From NCBI RefSeq assembly GCF_006438955.1, contig NZ_RCZK01000002.1, positions 62,001 through 126,000 on the forward strand: 64,000 nt of DNA. The letters run 5' to 3'. Below, piece after piece: positions 55,976-64,000 of this stretch. The position numbers and the translations under genes were made by a program. Position 1 is the first letter of the stretch. Every line of letters begins with the position of its first letter. The notes under the pieces were generated by a model, which was not told the DNA's origin, made no database searches, and saw only the letters and a program-made list of their open reading frames with translations. The DNA is from Sphingomonas oligophenolica (lineage in GTDB: Bacteria; Pseudomonadota; Alphaproteobacteria; Sphingomonadales; Sphingomonadaceae).

Positions 55976-58900
55976 ATGCCCGATCTCAAGATGATCCTTT
56001 CCACCACCCACCCGCTGACGTTGTCGGGTGTACCGACCGGATTCCAGCCGTCGCTGCTCGCTGATCTCGCGCGCGGGGTGGCGCAGGGCAACGGCGGCGG
56101 GCGTACCGTGTTCATCGCGCCCGATGAGAATGCGATGCGCGCGGTCGCGGGGACCGCACCGTTCTTCGCCCCCGATCTGGAAGTCGTCAGCTTCCCCGCG
56201 TGGGATTGCCTGCCCTATGACCGCGCGTCGCCGACGTTGCGCGTCATGGCGGAGCGCGTCGCGGCGCTCCACAAGCTCCAGCAAAAGCCCGCCGGGCCGC
56301 AGCTGTTCCTGACCACCGCCAACGCCGCGACCCAGCGCGTGCTGACCCCGTTCCGGATCCGCCAGCTGGTCGCAACGCTGAAGCCCGGCGAGCGGATCGA
56401 TCGCGACAAGCTGGCGGTGCTGCTCCAGGCCAACGGCTATGTCCGCACCGACACCGTTCACGATCAGGGAGAATATGCGGTGCGCGGCGGGATCGTCGAT
56501 CTGTTCCCGAGCGGCGAGGAACAGGCGCTGCGGCTCGATTTTTTCGGCGACGAGATCGAGGTGGTCCGCACCTTCGATCCGCAGGACCAGCGCACCACCG
56601 GGCGGCTCGACGGCTTCACGCTGCTGCCCGCGTCGGAGGCGTTGCTCGACGAGGAGTCGATCAAGCGTTTCCGCGCGCGCTATCGCGAAACATTCGGCGC
56701 GACCGCGACCGGCGATCCGCTCTACCAGGCGATCAGCGAGGGCCGACGGCTGGCGGGGATGGAACATTGGCTGCCGCTGTTCGAGGACAGACTCGCGACG
56801 CTGTTCGACCATCTGCGCGATGACGACATCGTGCTCCGCGATGCGAACACCCCCGCGGCGGCGCAGGGGCGGCTCGATTCGATCGCGGATTATTACGAAA
56901 ACCGGAAACGCGCCGAGGGCGCCAAGCCGGGCAGCTTCCGTCCCCTCCCCGCCAAATCGCTCTATCTCGACGCCGATGAATGGGCCGAGGAGCAGGCGCA
57001 GGCGACGACCCACGCGCTGTCGCCGTTCCACGAACCCGACACCACGCAGGTGATCGATTTCGGGGTCGACGGTGCGCGCGATTTCGGGCCGGAGCGCGCC
57101 GGGGGGGGCAATCTGTACGAGGCGGTGGTCGCGCATCTCGACGCGCTCCGCAAGGATGGCCGCAAACCCGTGCTCGCGAGCTATTCGGTCGGCGCGCGCG
57201 AGCGGCTTGGCAATTTGCTCAAGGATCACGGGCTGCGCGGCGCCAAGGCCGCCGAGACATGGCACGAGGCGCTGGGCATCGCGGATACGAGCAAGAGCGC
57301 GGGCGTCGCGCTCGTTGTCCTGCCGCTCGATCATGGCTTCACCGCGCCGGGCATCGCGCTGCTCACCGAACAGGACATGCTCGGTGACCGGCTGATCCGG
57401 CGTAACAAGCGCAAGAAATCGGCCGACGCGTTCCTCGCCGAACTGGCGATGCTGACCCCCGGCGACCTCGTCGTCCATATGGACCACGGGATCGGCAAAT
57501 ATATCGGGCTGACCTCGATCCCGGTCGGCAACAGCCCGCATGATTGCGTCGCGCTCGAATATGCGGGTGGCGACAAGCTGTTCGTCCCGGTCGAAAATCT
57601 CGAAGTGCTATCGCGCTACGGCTCGAGCGACGAGGGCGCGACGCTCGATCGGCTGGGCGGCGAGGCGTGGCAGCGCCGCAAGTCGAAGATGAAGGAGCGG
57701 ATTCGCGAGATCGCGGGCGAGCTGATCGCAACCGCGGCGGAACGAGCGCTCCACCCGGGCGACGTCCTCGAACCCGACCACAGCGGCTATCCCAGTTTCG
57801 TCGATCGCTTCCCGTACGAGGAAACCGACGACCAGGATCGCGCGATCGACGACGTGATCGGTGATCTCGCCGCGGGCAAACCGATGGACCGGCTGATCGT
57901 CGGCGATGTCGGCTTCGGCAAGACCGAGGTCGCGCTGCGCGCCGCGTTCATCGCGGCGATGGCGGGCAAGCAGGTCGCGATCGTCTGCCCGACGACGCTG
58001 CTCGCGCGTCAGCATTTCAACAATTTCGTCGGCCGGTTCGAAGGCTTTCCGATGCGGATCGGGCGGCTCAGCCGGCTGGTCCCCGCCGCCGAGGCGAAAG
58101 CGACCAAGGACGGGCTCGCCGAGGGCACGATCGACATCGTCGTCGGCACCCACGCGCTGCTCGCCAAGTCGATCGATTTCAAGCGGCTGGGGCTCGTCGT
58201 CGTCGACGAAGAACAGCGGTTCGGGGTGACCCATAAGGAACGGCTCAAGGCGTTGCGTGCGGACGTCCACATGCTGACGCTGACCGCGACCCCGATCCCG
58301 CGGACGCTGCAGATGGCGATGAGCGGCATCCGCGAATTGTCGGTGATCCAGACCCCCCCGGTCGATCGCCTTGCGGTGCGGACCTATATCATGCCGTGGG
58401 ACCCGATCGTGCTGCGCGAGGCGTTGCTGCGCGAACATTATCGCGGCGGGCAGAGCTTCATCGTCACCCCGCGGGTCGCCGACCTGCCCGATATCGAGGA
58501 GTATCTCCGCAACGAAGTGCCCGAGATTCGCTACGTCGTCGCGCACGGCCAGATGAGCGCGACGCAGGTCGAGGAGCGGATGAGCGCGTTCTACGACAAG
58601 AAGTTCGAGGTGCTCGTGTCGACCACGATCATCGAGAGCGGGATCGACATCGCGTCGGCCAACACGATGATCATCCACCGCGCGGACCGGTTCGGGCTGG
58701 CGCAACTCTATCAGCTGCGCGGGCGGGTCGGGCGATCGAAGACGCGCGCCTATGCCTATCTGGTCACGCCCCCCGAACGCCAGCTAACCGACACCGCCGA
58801 AAAGCGGCTCAAAGTCCTCTCCGATCTCGATTCGCTCGGCGCGGGCTTCCAGCTCGCGAGCCACGATCTCGACATCCGCGGCGCCGGCAACATGCTCGGC

Positions 58901-59458
58901 GACGAACAATCGGGGCATATCCGCGAGGTGGGATTCGAACTCTACCAGTCGATGCTCGAAGAGGCGATCATGGACGCCAAGGCGGGCGGCCACGCGCTGC
59001 GCCCGCGCGATTTCTCGCCGCAGATCACGGTCGATGCGCCGATCCTGATCCCCGAAGAATATGTCCCCGATCTCGATCTGCGGATGGGGCTGTATCGCCG
59101 CCTCAACGAGGTCGACGAAGCGCACGATATCGAGGCGTTCGCCGCGGAGATGATCGACCGGTTCGGCCCGCTGCCCGATCCGACCGAGAACCTGATCAAG
59201 GTCATCGAGATCAAGTTGAACGCCAAGAAGGCGTGCATCGCCAAGATCGACGTCGGCGCGCGGGGCGTGCTGGTGTCGTTCCACGACGACAAGCCCGCCA
59301 ACATCGACGGCCTGCTCGCCTATGTCGAGCGGCTCAACGGGGTGGCCAAGCTGCGCCCCGATTCGAAGCTGGTGCTGCAACGCGCCTGGCCCGATGCGAA
59401 GGCACGACTGCACGGTGCGCTGCAACTGTCGAAGGGGCTGGCGAAGGCGATGGGTTGA
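55976..59458 (+). CDS. mfd: Transcription-repair coupling factor Mfd
   Basis: A protein of 1160 residues. The UvrB-homology region occupies about 20-330, the RNA-polymerase-interacting domain about 470-540, and the RecG-like translocase about 590-950 with GDVGFGKTEV, VVDEEQRFG, TLTATPIPRTL and QLRGRVGRS. A C-terminal regulatory domain completes it. Mfd pushes stalled RNA polymerase off DNA lesions and recruits UvrA. The ATG at 55976 is chosen; a TTG two codons earlier is spaced better from GGGAGGGGAG. Confidence 0.96.
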   Translation: MPDLKMILSTTHPLTLSGVPTGFQPSLLADLARGVAQGNGGGRTVFIAPDENAMRAVAGTAPFFAPDLEVVSFPAWDCLPYDRASPTLRVMAERVAALHKLQQKPAGPQLFLTTANAATQRVLTPFRIRQLVATLKPGERIDRDKLAVLLQANGYVRTDTVHDQGEYAVRGGIVDLFPSGEEQALRLDFFGDEIEVVRTFDPQDQRTTGRLDGFTLLPASEALLDEESIKRFRARYRETFGATATGDPLYQAISEGRRLAGMEHWLPLFEDRLATLFDHLRDDDIVLRDANTPAAAQGRLDSIADYYENRKRAEGAKPGSFRPLPAKSLYLDADEWAEEQAQATTHALSPFHEPDTTQVIDFGVDGARDFGPERAGGGNLYEAVVAHLDALRKDGRKPVLASYSVGARERLGNLLKDHGLRGAKAAETWHEALGIADTSKSAGVALVVLPLDHGFTAPGIALLTEQDMLGDRLIRRNKRKKSADAFLAELAMLTPGDLVVHMDHGIGKYIGLTSIPVGNSPHDCVALEYAGGDKLFVPVENLEVLSRYGSSDEGATLDRLGGEAWQRRKSKMKERIREIAGELIATAAERALHPGDVLEPDHSGYPSFVDRFPYEETDDQDRAIDDVIGDLAAGKPMDRLIVGDVGFGKTEVALRAAFIAAMAGKQVAIVCPTTLLARQHFNNFVGRFEGFPMRIGRLSRLVPAAEAKATKDGLAEGTIDIVVGTHALLAKSIDFKRLGLVVVDEEQRFGVTHKERLKALRADVHMLTLTATPIPRTLQMAMSGIRELSVIQTPPVDRLAVRTYIMPWDPIVLREALLREHYRGGQSFIVTPRVADLPDIEEYLRNEVPEIRYVVAHGQMSATQVEERMSAFYDKKFEVLVSTTIIESGIDIASANTMIIHRADRFGLAQLYQLRGRVGRSKTRAYAYLVTPPERQLTDTAEKRLKVLSDLDSLGAGFQLASHDLDIRGAGNMLGDEQSGHIREVGFELYQSMLEEAIMDAKAGGHALRPRDFSPQITVDAPILIPEEYVPDLDLRMGLYRRLNEVDEAHDIEAFAAEMIDRFGPLPDPTENLIKVIEIKLNAKKACIAKIDVGARGVLVSFHDDKPANIDGLLAYVERLNGVAKLRPDSKLVLQRAWPDAKARLHGALQLSKGLAKAMG

Positions 59459-59460
59459 TA

Positions 59461-59484
59461 CCCCTCTCCCGATGGGAGAGGAAT
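59461..59484. terminator. Hairpin between convergent mfd and SnoaL-like genes
   Basis: CCTCTCCC at 59463-59470 pairs with GGGAGAGG at 59474-59481 around a GAT loop. AATTT follows. It may end transcription from both sides. Its sequence resembles a single copy of the REP-like family. Confidence 0.5.
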
Positions 59485-59904
59485 TTAGCTGCTGTGGTCG
59501 GAGATGATCTTCCACCCGTCCTTGCGACGTTCGAAAAGCAAGGTCGTCATCCCCTGATCCACCGTACCGCCATCCGAGGGCGTGAGGATCCACCGCGCGA
59601 ACAATAGTTGGTGGACATCACTGATTGTGCGGTGCGCCAGCATCTGGAAGGTCAGGTTGCCGCGCGTGTTGCCGCCCTTGGCAAAGCTGGGGCGGTAATG
59701 ATCCGCGATGTCGGTTTTGCCGCGCAGCAATCCCTTGGGCGTCACGAACACCGCATCGTCCGCATAGATCGCGACGAACCGGTCGAGGTCGCCCGCATTC
59801 CATCCCGCCGCGCTGTCGGTCATCGCCGCGGTTACCGCTTGCTGCGGCGTGGCGGCGGGGGCGGCGATCAGCGCGGCGGCAAGGAACATGCTGCGCAGCA
59901 TCAT
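59485..59904 (-). CDS. Secreted SnoaL/DUF4440-like protein
   Basis: A protein of 139 residues. A signal peptide at about 1-21 is followed by a cone-shaped NTF2-like domain (AAGWNAGDLDRFVAIYADDAVF, then MTTLLFERRKDGWKI). These domains serve as small enzymes or binding modules; the role here is unknown. The ATG at 59904 overlaps the EAL-domain gene stop (ATGA). Confidence 0.8.
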   Translation of the reverse strand: MMLRSMFLAAALIAAPAATPQQAVTAAMTDSAAGWNAGDLDRFVAIYADDAVFVTPKGLLRGKTDIADHYRPSFAKGGNTRGNLTFQMLAHRTISDVHQLLFARWILTPSDGGTVDQGMTTLLFERRKDGWKIISDHSS

Positions 59905-61166
59905 TGCTTCTCCATCAGCGCGGCGAGCGCGGTTTCGCCGAGTGCGCCGGCCAGCAGGAATCCCTGATAGTAATCGCAGCCGTCGGCGGCGAGCAACCGC
60001 AACTGGGCCTCGGTCTCGACCCCCTCCGCGATCACCGCCACCCCGAGCGCGCGCGCGATGTCGATTACCCCGCGCACCACCACCCGGTCGCGCGCCGACC
60101 CGTCGATGTCGGTGGTTAGCGACTTGTCGATCTTGAGGTAATCGAGCGGGAGTGATTTGAGATAAGCGAGGCTGGAATAACCCGTCCCGAAATCGTCGAT
60201 CGCGACCCGGCAACCCGCGCCACGCAGGTCCGCGAGCAGCGTGGCGACGGCGGGGAGGTCGCGGATCAGCCCGGTCTCGGTGATCTCGATCGTGAGCCGC
60301 CCGCGCGGAAAGCCGCTGGCGTCGATCCGGGCCAGGAACAGCTTGGCGAACCCCGGGCGGGTGACGTCAGCGGCGGTGAGGTTGAGCGCGACGCGCAACG
60401 CCCCCAGCGCCTTCCCCCACGCCGCGGCGCGGCTGAGAACCAGCTGCTGGATATGATCCGACAGCGCGACGCCGAGGTCGGCGCGATCCGCGGCGGCGAA
60501 CAGCGTTTCGGCGCCGATCGCACCAAGCCGCCCGTGATCCCAGCGCGCGAGCGCCTCGACCCCGGTGATCCGCCCGGTCGCGATTTCGACCTGCGGCTGG
60601 AACACGATGTCGATTTCGCCGCGTTCGATCGCGTGATGAAGATCGACCGCGAGTTCGTCGAGCGGGGCGACGTCCTCCGCCGCAGCGATGCGCATCGTCG
60701 TCCCGTCGCTTGCCTTGGCCGCGGTCAGCGCCTCGCGTGCCTTGCGCAGCAAACCAGTGGTGTCGTCTCCGGGAATCGTCACGGCGAGCCCGATCCGATG
60801 GCCGACCAGCGCGCGGATACCGCTCACCACGAACGGTTCGGTGAGCGCCGCGGTCAGGCAACCGGCGACCTCGTGGGCCGCCGCGAGATCGCCGGGGACG
60901 CCGAGCGCGAATTCGACCCCGCCAAGGGCGGCCAGTGTCGCGCCGGTGTCGGCGGCAATCCGCGCGATCACGGTGCCGACCGCCTCGATCAGCGCATCGC
61001 CGGTCGGACGACCATAGGCGGCGTTGACGATGTCGACCCGCGACAGCGCGACGAGGATGACCGCCGCGGGTGCCTCGGCCTCGATCCGCGTCGCGATCAG
61101 TGTGCGCACCGGCGCCATGGTAGGATCGTCGGCCCGTCCGGCCAGCGTCGTGCGTCGATCGGTCAT
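59901..61166 (-). CDS. Cyclic di-GMP phosphodiesterase with degenerate GGDEF and intact EAL
   Basis: A protein of 421 residues. Residues about 35-160 form a GGDEF-like domain whose signature is GGVEF, so diguanylate cyclase activity is not expected; it may bind GTP and regulate. Residues about 170-415 form an EAL domain with EALARW, ITETGLI, DDFGTGYSSL, KIDKSL and AEGVET, as in active phosphodiesterases. It is soluble, with no membrane spans. It would lower cyclic di-GMP, the ligand of PilZ proteins, two of which are encoded in this window. Confidence 0.9.
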   Translation of the reverse strand: MTDRRTTLAGRADDPTMAPVRTLIATRIEAEAPAAVILVALSRVDIVNAAYGRPTGDALIEAVGTVIARIAADTGATLAALGGVEFALGVPGDLAAAHEVAGCLTAALTEPFVVSGIRALVGHRIGLAVTIPGDDTTGLLRKAREALTAAKASDGTTMRIAAAEDVAPLDELAVDLHHAIERGEIDIVFQPQVEIATGRITGVEALARWDHGRLGAIGAETLFAAADRADLGVALSDHIQQLVLSRAAAWGKALGALRVALNLTAADVTRPGFAKLFLARIDASGFPRGRLTIEITETGLIRDLPAVATLLADLRGAGCRVAIDDFGTGYSSLAYLKSLPLDYLKIDKSLTTDIDGSARDRVVVRGVIDIARALGVAVIAEGVETEAQLRLLAADGCDYYQGFLLAGALGETALAALMEKQ

Positions 61167-61274
61167 GACCCAGCCGTAGCGAGGGAGCGCGCCAAGTCCA
61201 ATGGGCGCGTACGCGCCGGGGCCAATGCGTGGTTTGGGGTTGTTGTCGCCTCCGCCACACCCTAGCTCGTCGGC

Positions 61275-62288
61275 ATGGCCAGCGCTTCCCCGACCCCCGC
61301 CCCCGGCATGATCGACGCCCACGGGCGGCACATCGAATATCTGCGCATCTCGGTGACCGACCGTTGCGACCTGCGCTGCCGCTATTGCATGGCGGAAAAG
61401 ATGACGTTTCTTCCGCGCCGCGCATTGCTGGCGCTCGAAGAGATCGCGATCATCGCCGAACGCTTCATCGCGCGCGGTGTCACCAAGATCCGGCTGTCGG
61501 GCGGCGAACCGCTCGTCCGCAGCGATGTCGGCGACCTCGTCCGCAGGTTGGGTGCGCATGTCGGGCATGGCCTCCACGAACTGACGATGACGACCAACGC
61601 GACGCGGCTTGCCGAGCATGCGACGATGCTCGCCGACGCGGGTATCCGCCGGATCAACGTCAGCCTCGACAGCCGCGACCCCGACCGCTTCCGCTACATC
61701 ACCCGCCACGGCGACGTCGATCACGTGCTTGGCGGGATCGCCGCGGCACAAGCGGCTGGCCTGCGCGTGAAAATCAACATGGTCGCGCTCGCGGGGTTGA
61801 ACGAGGACGAGATCGCGCCGATGCTGGCATGGTGCGTCGATCAGGGTCTGGACCTGTCGCTGATCGAGACGATGCCGCTGGGCGCGATCGACGAGGACCG
61901 GACCGATCGCTTCGTGCCGCTGACGCGGGTGTTCGACGCGCTGTCGGGCACGTTCGACCTCACCCGCGACACGTATCGCAGCGGCGGCCCCGCGCGCTAT
62001 TGGCGGGTCGCGGACAGCGGCACTAAGCTCGGGCTGATCTCGCCGCTCACCGCCAATTTCTGCGACGGGTGCAACCGCGTGCGACTGACGACAGAGGGCA
62101 GGCTGTACGCGTGCCTCGGGCATGACGATCAGGTCGATTTGAAGACCGCGCTGCGCGAAGGCGGTACCGCCGCGCTCGATGCCGCGATCGACGAGGCGCT
62201 GCGGATCAAGCCCAAACGCCATGATTTCCGAATCGAACCGGGCGCCGCGCCCGCGGTAGCGCGTCACATGAGCGTCACCGGGGGATGA
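61275..62288 (+). CDS. moaA: GTP 3',8-cyclase MoaA
   Basis: A protein of 337 residues. Cys31, Cys35 and Cys38 bind the radical SAM cluster, and a C-terminal CDGCNR...CLG triad binds the second cluster. The terminal Gly-Gly needed for catalysis is present (SVTGG). It makes the first molybdopterin intermediate from GTP. The stop overlaps nadK by four bases. Confidence 0.95.
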   Translation: MASASPTPAPGMIDAHGRHIEYLRISVTDRCDLRCRYCMAEKMTFLPRRALLALEEIAIIAERFIARGVTKIRLSGGEPLVRSDVGDLVRRLGAHVGHGLHELTMTTNATRLAEHATMLADAGIRRINVSLDSRDPDRFRYITRHGDVDHVLGGIAAAQAAGLRVKINMVALAGLNEDEIAPMLAWCVDQGLDLSLIETMPLGAIDEDRTDRFVPLTRVFDALSGTFDLTRDTYRSGGPARYWRVADSGTKLGLISPLTANFCDGCNRVRLTTEGRLYACLGHDDQVDLKTALREGGTAALDAAIDEALRIKPKRHDFRIEPGAAPAVARHMSVTGG

Positions 62289-63064
62289 ACCGGTACGAAC
62301 GGCGCGCGCTGCTCGCCTCGCCGACCGCCCCCGCACAGGCCGCCGCGCGCGAGCTGGCGGATTCCGCCGACTGGGTCGACCCGCAGGACGCCGACGTGAT
62401 CATCGCGCTCGGCGGCGATGGCTATATGCTCCAGGTGCTCCACCGGATGCTCGATCGCCGCAAGCCAGCGGTTCCCGTGTTCGGGATGAATCTGGGCACG
62501 GTCGGATTCCTGATGAACGAATGGCGCGACCACGGGCTCGACGATCGGCTGGCGCGCGCCAAGCCGTTTCAGGTCGTTCCCCTGATCGCGACCGTCACCG
62601 CGGCGGACGGGCGGGTCCATCACCTGTCCGCGATCAACGAGGTGTCGCTGCTGCGGGAGACCCGGCAGACCGCGAAGCTGGAGATCACCGTCAACGAACG
62701 CGTCGTGATGCCCGAACTGGCGTGCGACGGCGTCCTCGTCGCGACACCGGCGGGATCGACCGCGTACAATTTGTCCGCGCAGGGGCCGATCCTGCCGCTG
62801 GGATCGAACCTGCTGGCCCTTACCCCGATCAGCCCGTTCCGCCCGCGCCGCTGGCGTGGCGCGATCCTGACCGACAAGGCGCGGATCACGATGCGGGTGC
62901 TCGATCCCGCCAAACGCCCGGTCTCTGCGGTCGCCGACCAGCACGAAGTCCGCGAGATCCGGGAGCTGTCGATCGGGATGGACCGGTCGCGTGAACTGAC
63001 GCTCCTGTTCGACCCCGAACACGCGCTCGACGATCGCATCACGATGGAGCAGTTCATCGGCTGA
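62285..63064 (+). CDS. nadK: NAD kinase
   Basis: A protein of 259 residues. The ALGGDGYML motif (43-46) binds ATP, and the NEVSLLR and TPAGSTAYNLSAQGP blocks complete the active site. It phosphorylates NAD to NADP in the cytoplasm. It is translationally coupled to moaA, an order seen in other sphingomonads as far as I recall. Confidence 0.95.
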   Translation: MNRYERRALLASPTAPAQAAARELADSADWVDPQDADVIIALGGDGYMLQVLHRMLDRRKPAVPVFGMNLGTVGFLMNEWRDHGLDDRLARAKPFQVVPLIATVTAADGRVHHLSAINEVSLLRETRQTAKLEITVNERVVMPELACDGVLVATPAGSTAYNLSAQGPILPLGSNLLALTPISPFRPRRWRGAILTDKARITMRVLDPAKRPVSAVADQHEVREIRELSIGMDRSRELTLLFDPEHALDDRITMEQFIG

Positions 63065-63082
63065 ACCCGCGGCGGTGCGGGG

Positions 63083-63110
63083 TTGCATCGGCTAACCGGC
63101 GCGGTATAGA
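63083..63110 (+). promoter_or_regulatory. Candidate promoter of tRNA-Asn
   Basis: TTGCAT at 63083 and TATAGA at 63105 are spaced by 16 bases, close to a sigma-70-type promoter. The tRNA begins 22 bases after the second box. Confidence 0.45.
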
Positions 63111-63132
63111 GCCCGCTCCCGCGACGGAATAT

Positions 63133-63207
63133 TCCCTGATAGCTCAGCGGTAGAGCTCTCGACTGTTAATCGAGCGGCCGTAGGTTCGAATCCTACTCAG
63201 GGAGCCA
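63133..63207 (+). tRNA. tRNA-Asn (GTT), CCA encoded
   Basis: TCCCTGA at the 5' end pairs with TCAGGGA near the 3' end. The D arm GCTCAGCGGTAGAGC, the anticodon arm CTCGA-CTGTTAA-TCGAG (anticodon GTT at 63165-63167) and the T arm GTAGGTTCGAATCCTAC are complete. The discriminator G is followed by CCA. A tyrosine integrase begins 153 bases further on, so its 3' end is probably the attachment site. Confidence 0.97.
63190..63207. other. Probable attachment site (tRNA-Asn 3' end)
   Basis: P4-type integrases usually recombine at the 3' end of a tRNA gene, which here is intact. The exact core cannot be set without the other junction, which would repeat part of this sequence outside the window. Confidence 0.4.
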
Positions 63208-63239
63208 GTCGCGGCATTTCACGCCGATCAGGTCTGCTC

Positions 63240-63260
63240 AAAAACCTTGCTTCGGCAAGG
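63240..63260 (-). terminator. Terminator-like hairpin on the minus strand at the element edge
   Basis: CCTTGC-TTCG-GCAAGG at 63245-63260 is preceded on the plus strand by five A residues, so on the minus strand the stem is followed by a U run. A transcript leaving the integrated element toward the tRNA would end here. No minus-strand gene is visible nearby. Confidence 0.5.
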
Positions 63261-63359
63261 CGATAGGGCAAGAAACACGATCATGGCGGATCATCTTCGA
63301 TCATCAAAGCGTGGCAGATTTGGTGCCATCGGTGGTGCCATCGGCGAGAGGTTCGGACG

Positions 63360-64000
63360 TTGCTGACCGACATGGTCTGTCGCAAAGCGAAACCGTTGGA
63401 CGTCGCCTACCAGCTTCCCGACGAGCGCGGCCTCTTTCTTTTTGTGACGACAACTGGGTATCGGTCCTGGCGATTTCAGTATCGCTATGGCGGCCGACAG
63501 AAGCGGCTGACCTTCGGTGGATATCCGGAGGTCTCGTTGTTGGAAGCGCGCGATCGACGCGATCAGGCGCGCATGCTCATCCGCGACGGAATCGATCCGA
63601 ACGTGACACGAAAACAGAAAGCAGCGGCGCGCGCACAAGCGTGCGACAACAGCTTTCGCACGGTGATGCTGCTGTGGCATGTCGATCGTGCCAAGACGCT
63701 GAAGCCGCGCTATGCCAAACAGATCCTTCAGCGGTTCCAGGCGGACATCTTTCCGGTGTTCGGCTCGATCCCGATCCGCGATGTCACGCCGTCGCTTGTC
63801 CTGGCGGCGATCATGCCGATCGCCAACCGCGGGTCGATCGATATCGCGCACCGACTAAGGCAGCATATCTCCGACATCTTCGTGTTCGCGATCGCCAGAG
63901 GATGGGGAGAAGCCGACCCGGCGCAAACGGTTCGCAAGGCGTTGCCGGCGGTGCCGCGCGGGCTGCGGCCAGCAGTGACGAAGCTGGGAGACGCGCAGCA
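63360..64000 (+). CDS. P4-type tyrosine integrase, cut by the window end
   Basis: A fragment of 213 codons with an open 3' end. The N-terminal arm-binding DUF4102 domain is clear (LTDMVCRKAKP, RQKRLTFGGYPEVSL, LEARDRRDQAR), followed by the core-binding region (FRTVMLLWHVDRAK, KQILQRFQADIFPVFG). The catalytic domain lies beyond the window. It begins at TTG 63360, with an in-frame ATG at 63372 as alternative. GAGAGG lies before the TTG. P4-type integrases insert elements into tRNA genes, here tRNA-Asn. Confidence 0.9.
   Translation, partial: MLTDMVCRKAKPLDVAYQLPDERGLFLFVTTTGYRSWRFQYRYGGRQKRLTFGGYPEVSLLEARDRRDQARMLIRDGIDPNVTRKQKAAARAQACDNSFRTVMLLWHVDRAKTLKPRYAKQILQRFQADIFPVFGSIPIRDVTPSLVLAAIMPIANRGSIDIAHRLRQHISDIFVFAIARGWGEADPAQTVRKALPAVPRGLRPAVTKLGDAQ

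Overview
This is GC-rich DNA with dense, mostly four-base-overlapping (ATGA/TGATG) gene chains. It most resembles the chromosome of a sphingomonad (Alphaproteobacteria, Sphingomonadaceae). The clade call rests on recognisable protein families and gene order: a DUF1465 protein, an alphaproteobacterial-type DksA, the recG / sdhE / mfd arrangement, an AmpG-like permease, TonB-free TpsB-type outer membrane protein, and short GC-rich palindromic intergenic repeats of a kind I associate with sphingomonads. No database search was possible, so genus is an inference.

Region 1 (1-6.3 kb): a secreted FecR-domain protein with a repetitive proline tail and the start of a possible membrane sensor face a TpsB/ShlB-type outer membrane transporter. 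These are followed by a PaaI-type thioesterase and a metallophosphoesterase (one operon, minus strand) and a bactofilin with two unknown small proteins. Region 2 (6.4-14.6 kb, plus strand): an alpha-amino-acid ester hydrolase, the sulfate-activation genes cysD-cysNC with cysQ, an AmpG-like MFS permease and a cytoplasmic beta-lactamase-fold hydrolase. Region 3 (14.6-28.6 kb, minus strand): dacB, a DAACS symporter and a D-aminoacylase form one chain. A second chain, PepSY - response regulator - histidine kinase - outer membrane factor - adaptor - RND pump - secreted protein-isoaspartate methyltransferase, looks like one self-regulated efflux operon. A beta-propeller protein lies upstream.

Region 4 (29-35.2 kb, minus strand): an ATP-dependent 5-oxoprolinase/hydantoinase, two membrane proteins (DUF969, DUF979) and a DUF2891 protein form a coupled operon, probably for uptake and hydrolysis of 5-oxoproline or a related lactam. 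Region 5 (35.4-45.2 kb): a large propeller-phosphatase fusion, a Rieske protein with unusual domain order, and a compact cluster (two TIGR04282/04283 glycosyltransferase-type proteins, a sterol-desaturase-type hydroxylase, an SDR epimerase, a MerA-like flavoprotein and a cysteine-rich radical SAM enzyme). This cluster is the best candidate here for an undescribed biosynthetic pathway.

Region 6 (45.3-63.2 kb): housekeeping and envelope genes. These include DUF1465, a divergent pair of DUF465 proteins, two PilZ proteins, dksA, a PEP-CTERM-like surface protein, a host-attachment-family protein, serS, an NlpD-like LysM/LytM lipoprotein, tyrS, recG, sdhE, mfd, an EAL phosphodiesterase, moaA, nadK and tRNA-Asn. 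Two paired inverted repeats sit immediately before tyrS and mfd and contain their Shine-Dalgarno sequences. Region 7 (63.2-64 kb): a P4-type integrase begins just after tRNA-Asn and runs off the window, marking the edge of an integrated element.
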